From: an uncultured Clostridia bacterium
Lineage (GTDB): Bacteria > Bacillota > Clostridia > Christensenellales > CAG-138
NCBI GenBank assembly: GCA_937915925.1
Contig: CALGGM010000133.1
Location: 1-8,545 of the forward strand
Reading direction: 5' to 3'
Length of the DNA stretch: 8,545 bases
Part shown: positions 5,806 to 8,545 of the stretch, piece after piece
Layout of the letters: every line of letters begins with the position of its first letter
How positions within the stretch are numbered: position 1 is the stretch's first letter
Made by a program: the position numbers and the translations under genes
Notes under the pieces: generated by a model
The model's input: the letters and a program-made list of their open reading frames with translations, nothing else
Database searches by the model: none
Told to the model about the DNA's origin: nothing

Positions 5806-6090
5806 ATGGAAGCAAAGGATCGCGGCGGATTTTTCCTCTGCCTTCTCTGGCACGCGCTTCTGTATCTGCCGTGGTCGCTGCCCGCGTGGGTGCTGCTGAT
5901 CCTGCATGTTACGGTCGGCCTAAAGCTCGTATGGTTCTGGGTTGCGCTCGGCGTGTGGCTTTTGTGCATCGTTTTACGGACGCTGCTCGTTCTGTTGGCG
6001 CGATACGGCGCGTCGCACCGCATGCCCGTTCCGGAAAACAAGAACCCGTATTCCAAAAAGGTGCGCGATCCGTACGCGGATATGCGTTAA
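5806..6090 (+). CDS. Small integral membrane protein, 94 residues
   Basis: The start is the ATG at 5806, preceded by GAGGAGG (5791-5797) and the TATAAT promoter; the frame stays open far upstream into repeat copy 2, but that extension precedes the promoter and is not real. After a short charged N terminus (MEAKDRGG) come about two to three hydrophobic helices rich in Leu, Trp and Val (residues ~9-65), then a basic cytoplasmic-type tail (SHRMPVPENKNPYSKKVRDPYADMR). I recognise no family. It lies 62 bp upstream of the SPFH gene on the same strand with no convincing terminator between, so cotranscription and a shared membrane-related role are possible but unproven. Confidence 0.8.
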   Translation: MEAKDRGGFFLCLLWHALLYLPWSLPAWVLLILHVTVGLKLVWFWVALGVWLLCIVLRTLLVLLARYGASHRMPVPENKNPYSKKVRDPYADMR

Positions 6091-6118
6091 GCTTCGGCGA
6101 TCAAGGATGAACCCTTTT

Positions 6119-6131
6119 TCGATAGTATCGA
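6119..6131 (+). promoter_or_regulatory. Perfect palindrome ahead of the SPFH gene
   Basis: TCGATA-G-TATCGA lies 21 bp before the SPFH start codon, following TTTT, within the 62-bp gap. It could be an operator or a small hairpin. No convincing -35/-10 pair is seen in this gap. Confidence 0.35.
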
Positions 6132-6152
6132 CAAATTGAAAGGAGAAACACT

Positions 6153-7466
6153 ATGGGACTTATCAAAGCCGCTCTGGCTGCAGGAAGCAGCGTTCTGGCA
6201 GATCAGTGGAAAGAGTTTTTCTACTGTGAAGCGCTTCCGAAGGATGTATTGGTAACCAAGGGACAGAAAAGAGTAGGCAGCCGCTCCTCGAACACGAAGG
6301 GCAGCGACAACATCATCTCGAACGGTTCCGTCATCGCGGTCGCCGACGGTCAGTGCATGATCATCGTCGAGCAGGGCAAGGTCGTTGAGGTCAGCGCGGA
6401 GCCCGGCGAGTTCATTTACGATACCTCGACCGAGCCGAGCATCTTTGCCGGCAGCCTCGGCAAGAGCATTTTAGAGTCGTTCAAGACCTTCGGACGCCGT
6501 TTCACGTTCGGCGGCGACACCGGCAAGGATCAGCGGGTGTATTACTTCAACACCAAGGAGATCATGGACAACAAGTTCGGCACGTCGAACCCGATCATGT
6601 TCCGCGTTGTCGATCGCAACATCAACCTCGACATCGATGTGAGCCTTCGCTGCAACGGCGTTTACTCCTACAAGATGGTCGACCCGATCCTCTTCTACAC
6701 CGAGGTTTGCGGCAACGTCTCCTCCGATTACCTTCGCAGTGAGATCGACACGCAGCTGAAGACGGAGTTCGTCAACGCGCTGCAGCCCGCTATGGCGCGC
6801 ATCTCGGATCTCGAGGTTCGCCCGAATCAGGTCCCGGCGCACACCACCGAGCTGTGCGAATCGATGAACATCGAGCTTTCGAAGCTCTGGGGCGAGAAGA
6901 GAGGTCTTGAGGTCGTTTCCATCGCGATGAACCCGATCACGCTGACCGAGGAAGACGCGGAGATGATCAAGGCGGCACAGCGCGCGGCGATCAACCGCGA
7001 TCCCACCATGGCGGCGGCGACGATGACGCAGGCGACCGCGGAAGCGATGAAGACCGCAGCCGGCAACACGAACGGCTCCATGACCGGCTTTATGGGCATG
7101 GGCATGGTCGGTCAGGCAGGCGGCGCGATGGGCAGCAACACCGCTGCGCTGTTCCAGATGGGTCAGCAGCAGAAGGAAGCGCAGGCTGAGCAGCAGCAAG
7201 CGTCTGCGAACACCTGGAAGTGCCCGAAGTGCGGTACTGCAGCGACCGGCAACTTCTGCCCCGAGTGCGGCGAGAAGAAGCCCGCGCCCCAAGGGTCCTG
7301 GACCTGCGAGTGCGGCGCGGTGAACACCGGCAAGTTCTGCACGCAGTGCGGCAAGAAGAAGCCCGAACCGAAGGCTGCCGTCTGCCCGAAGTGCGGATAT
7401 AAGCCCGCAGATCCCAACAATCCGCCGAAGTTCTGCCCCGAGTGCGGCGCGCGCTTCGAAGCGTAA
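6153..7466 (+). CDS. ydjI: SPFH/stomatin-like protein with three C-terminal zinc ribbons (YdjI type)
   Basis: A 437-residue protein of the YdjI family (SPFH domain with C-terminal Zn ribbon, sometimes labelled 'virion core protein-like'). The start is supported by AAAGGAG seven bases upstream. The N terminus is a short amphipathic stretch (MGLIKAALAAGSSVLADQWKEFF); residues ~30-245 form the SPFH region (YFNTKEIMDNKFGTSNPI, IDVSLRCNGVYSYKMVDP, then the helix around SEIDTQLKTEFVNALQ). A Met/Gly/Gln/Ala-rich linker (~285-352) follows. Three zinc ribbons follow: C357/C360/C369/C372, C385/C387/C396/C399 and C411/C414/C428/C431. SPFH proteins build oligomeric membrane scaffolds; in B. subtilis YdjI acts with PspA, YdjG and YdjH in the response to membrane stress. 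The next gene fits the same system. Confidence 0.9.
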   Translation: MGLIKAALAAGSSVLADQWKEFFYCEALPKDVLVTKGQKRVGSRSSNTKGSDNIISNGSVIAVADGQCMIIVEQGKVVEVSAEPGEFIYDTSTEPSIFAGSLGKSILESFKTFGRRFTFGGDTGKDQRVYYFNTKEIMDNKFGTSNPIMFRVVDRNINLDIDVSLRCNGVYSYKMVDPILFYTEVCGNVSSDYLRSEIDTQLKTEFVNALQPAMARISDLEVRPNQVPAHTTELCESMNIELSKLWGEKRGLEVVSIAMNPITLTEEDAEMIKAAQRAAINRDPTMAAATMTQATAEAMKTAAGNTNGSMTGFMGMGMVGQAGGAMGSNTAALFQMGQQQKEAQAEQQQASANTWKCPKCGTAATGNFCPECGEKKPAPQGSWTCECGAVNTGKFCTQCGKKKPEPKAAVCPKCGYKPADPNNPPKFCPECGARFEA

Positions 7467-7485
7467 GAAACACTGACACCCCGAA

Positions 7486-7516
7486 TCGAAGGGTGCGGAG
7501 CACCTCCGCGCCCTTC
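7486..7516 (+). terminator. Strong hairpin between the SPFH and zinc-ribbon genes (weak terminator or processing site)
   Basis: A 13-bp stem, GAAGGGTGCGGAG with CTCCGCGCCCTTC, closes the loop CACAC and has a single G.U pair. What follows (TTCCATCTTTC) is pyrimidine-rich but has no clean U-run. Since the downstream gene has no visible promoter, the hairpin more likely attenuates or stabilises an operon transcript than ends it fully. Confidence 0.6.
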
Positions 7517-7545
7517 TTCCATCTTTCATCAAAGGAGAGCAAAAG

Positions 7546-8545
7546 ATGGCACAGCAATTATTGGAATACCGGTGCCCCGCCTGCGGCGCATCGCTGCAGT
7601 TTGACAGCGGTTCGCAGCAGGTCGTGTGCCCGTACTGCGACTCGTCGTTTTCCCCGCAGGACCTGATCGACTACGACAGCTTCCTTGAACAGGACGCGAA
7701 GAACGATACGAGCGACGCGTGGTCGAAGGACGCGGAGCGTTGGGAAAAGGACGAAGCGACCGGGCTCAACGTATACGTATGCGCGGCGTGCGGCGGCGAG
7801 GTGCTCGGCGACGATACGCTCGCCTCTGCACGGTGCCCGTTTTGTGACAACACCGTCATCATGAAGCGCCAGTTCACCGGCGAATGGAAACCGGATCTGG
7901 TGATCCCGTTCAAGGTCGATAAGAAGGCGGCGCAGGACGCGTTCCGCAAGCATCTGCACGGCAAAAAGATGCTCCCGAAGGCATTCCGCACCGAATCCAG
8001 CATCGAGGAGATCAAGGGGATCTACGTCCCGTTCTGGCTGTTCTCGTCGGACGTATCCGCGAGCATGCGCTATAAGGGCACGACCAGCCGCGCCTGGACG
8101 GACGGCGGCTACGATTACGTGGAGACCTCGAACTACGCGCTGCTGCGCACGGCGGACGCGCACTTTTCCCGCATCCCCGTGGACGGCTCGGAAAAGATGG
8201 ACGACGCGCTGATGGATTCGCTCGAGCCGTTCGATTATTCGCAGGCGGTCGATTTTCAGACGGCGTACCTGTCGGGCTTCTTCTCCGACCGCTACGACGT
8301 CAACGCCGACATCAGCGTCGCGCGGGCGCAGACACGGTTCAATCAGACCATGAACAACCTTATGTCGACCACGACCGGCGGGTTCAGCTCCGTCGCGCTC
8401 GAAACGAGCTCGATGTCGGAGCGCAACAACAAGCGCGAATACGCGCTGCTGCCGGTGTGGCTGCTGCACGTCAAGTGGAACGGCAAGCTGTACACCTTCG
8501 CCATGAACGGGCAGACCGGCAAGTTCGTCGGCAACCTGCCGTTCG
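7546..8545 (+). CDS. Double zinc-ribbon protein, probable membrane-stress partner of the SPFH protein (3' partial)
   Basis: The frame is open from the ATG at 7546 (AAAGGAG ten bases upstream) to the window end, 333 complete codons. Residues 10/13/28/31 (CPAC...CPYC) and 79/82/97/100 (CAAC...CPFC) form two rubredoxin/TFIIB-like zinc ribbons separated by an acidic, Trp-containing segment. The rest carries family-typical blocks: KPDLVIPFKVDKKAAQDAF, IKGIYVPFWLFS, IPVDGSEKMDDALMDSLEPFDYSQAVDFQTAYLSGFF, ALLPVWLLHVKWNGKLYTFAMNGQTGKFVGNLP. From memory, homologues end shortly after this block with one or two transmembrane helices, so only a short tail should be missing. The pairing with a YdjI-type gene 79 bp upstream suggests a role like B. 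subtilis YdjG, recruiting the SPFH protein to the membrane. Automated labels calling it a primosomal or helicase protein would be wrong: no ATPase motif is present. Confidence 0.88.
   Translation, partial: MAQQLLEYRCPACGASLQFDSGSQQVVCPYCDSSFSPQDLIDYDSFLEQDAKNDTSDAWSKDAERWEKDEATGLNVYVCAACGGEVLGDDTLASARCPFCDNTVIMKRQFTGEWKPDLVIPFKVDKKAAQDAFRKHLHGKKMLPKAFRTESSIEEIKGIYVPFWLFSSDVSASMRYKGTTSRAWTDGGYDYVETSNYALLRTADAHFSRIPVDGSEKMDDALMDSLEPFDYSQAVDFQTAYLSGFFSDRYDVNADISVARAQTRFNQTMNNLMSTTTGGFSSVALETSSMSERNNKREYALLPVWLLHVKWNGKLYTFAMNGQTGKFVGNLPF

Noticed and set aside
6091..6152. Promoter or terminator between the small membrane protein and SPFH genes
   Set aside because: CCCTTTTT is preceded by at most a 4-bp stem, and no -35/-10 pair with acceptable spacing could be found, so neither is reported.
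6153..7466. Phage or viral origin suggested by the 'virion core protein' label sometimes used for this family
   Set aside because: The sequence is a cellular SPFH-domain protein with zinc ribbons; nothing else in the window is phage-like.

Overview
The window reads as chromosome of a GC-rich Gram-positive Clostridia-type bacterium, probably an uncultured gut Oscillospirales or Christensenellales relative. The grounds are sigma-A-type promoters with 16-17 bp spacers, strong GGAGG-type ribosome sites, Pro-Thr-linked secreted proteins, a cohesin-like plus dockerin architecture, and a YdjI-type SPFH protein. Lineage is inference; no rRNA or marker gene is present.

Left part (1-4276), secreted proteins. 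A 5'-truncated surface or secreted protein has two copies of a ~145-residue beta-rich domain joined by a Thr-Pro linker, followed by a large uncharacterised C-terminal module. Next is a secreted endonuclease I-family DNase with a signal peptide, a Pro-Thr-Lys octapeptide linker, a cohesin-like domain and a C-terminal dockerin whose second loop is degenerate. From memory, the duplicated domain of the first protein is often attached to such nucleases, so the two genes plausibly form an extracellular DNA-utilisation locus.

Middle part (4277-6090). A water-type aquaporin (AqpZ-like, with the full Phe/His/Thr/Arg selectivity filter) has its own extended -10 promoter. Beyond it lie a minus-strand gene for an unrecognised 141-residue soluble protein and, divergent from it, a plus-strand gene for a 94-residue membrane protein. 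The last two share a ~120 bp spacer holding back-to-back promoters.

Right part (6153-8545). An SPFH/stomatin-like protein of the YdjI type carries three C-terminal zinc ribbons. It is followed by a protein with two N-terminal zinc ribbons, cut by the window end just before its expected membrane segments. These look like a membrane-stress pair comparable to the Bacillus subtilis ydjGHI genes. A strong hairpin lies between the two.

The least ordinary element is a 202-bp repeat present twice (2159-2360 and 5022-5223), in the same orientation, about 95% identical and without indels. Its core has imperfect terminal inverted repeats and a nested set of perfect or near-perfect stems. Each copy sits between a stop codon and an intrinsic terminator, ending 0-2 bp from the terminator stem. 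At the first copy the terminator hairpin itself is duplicated on the far side. It resembles a non-autonomous, MITE-like element that targets terminators, or a mobile structured 3'UTR RNA.
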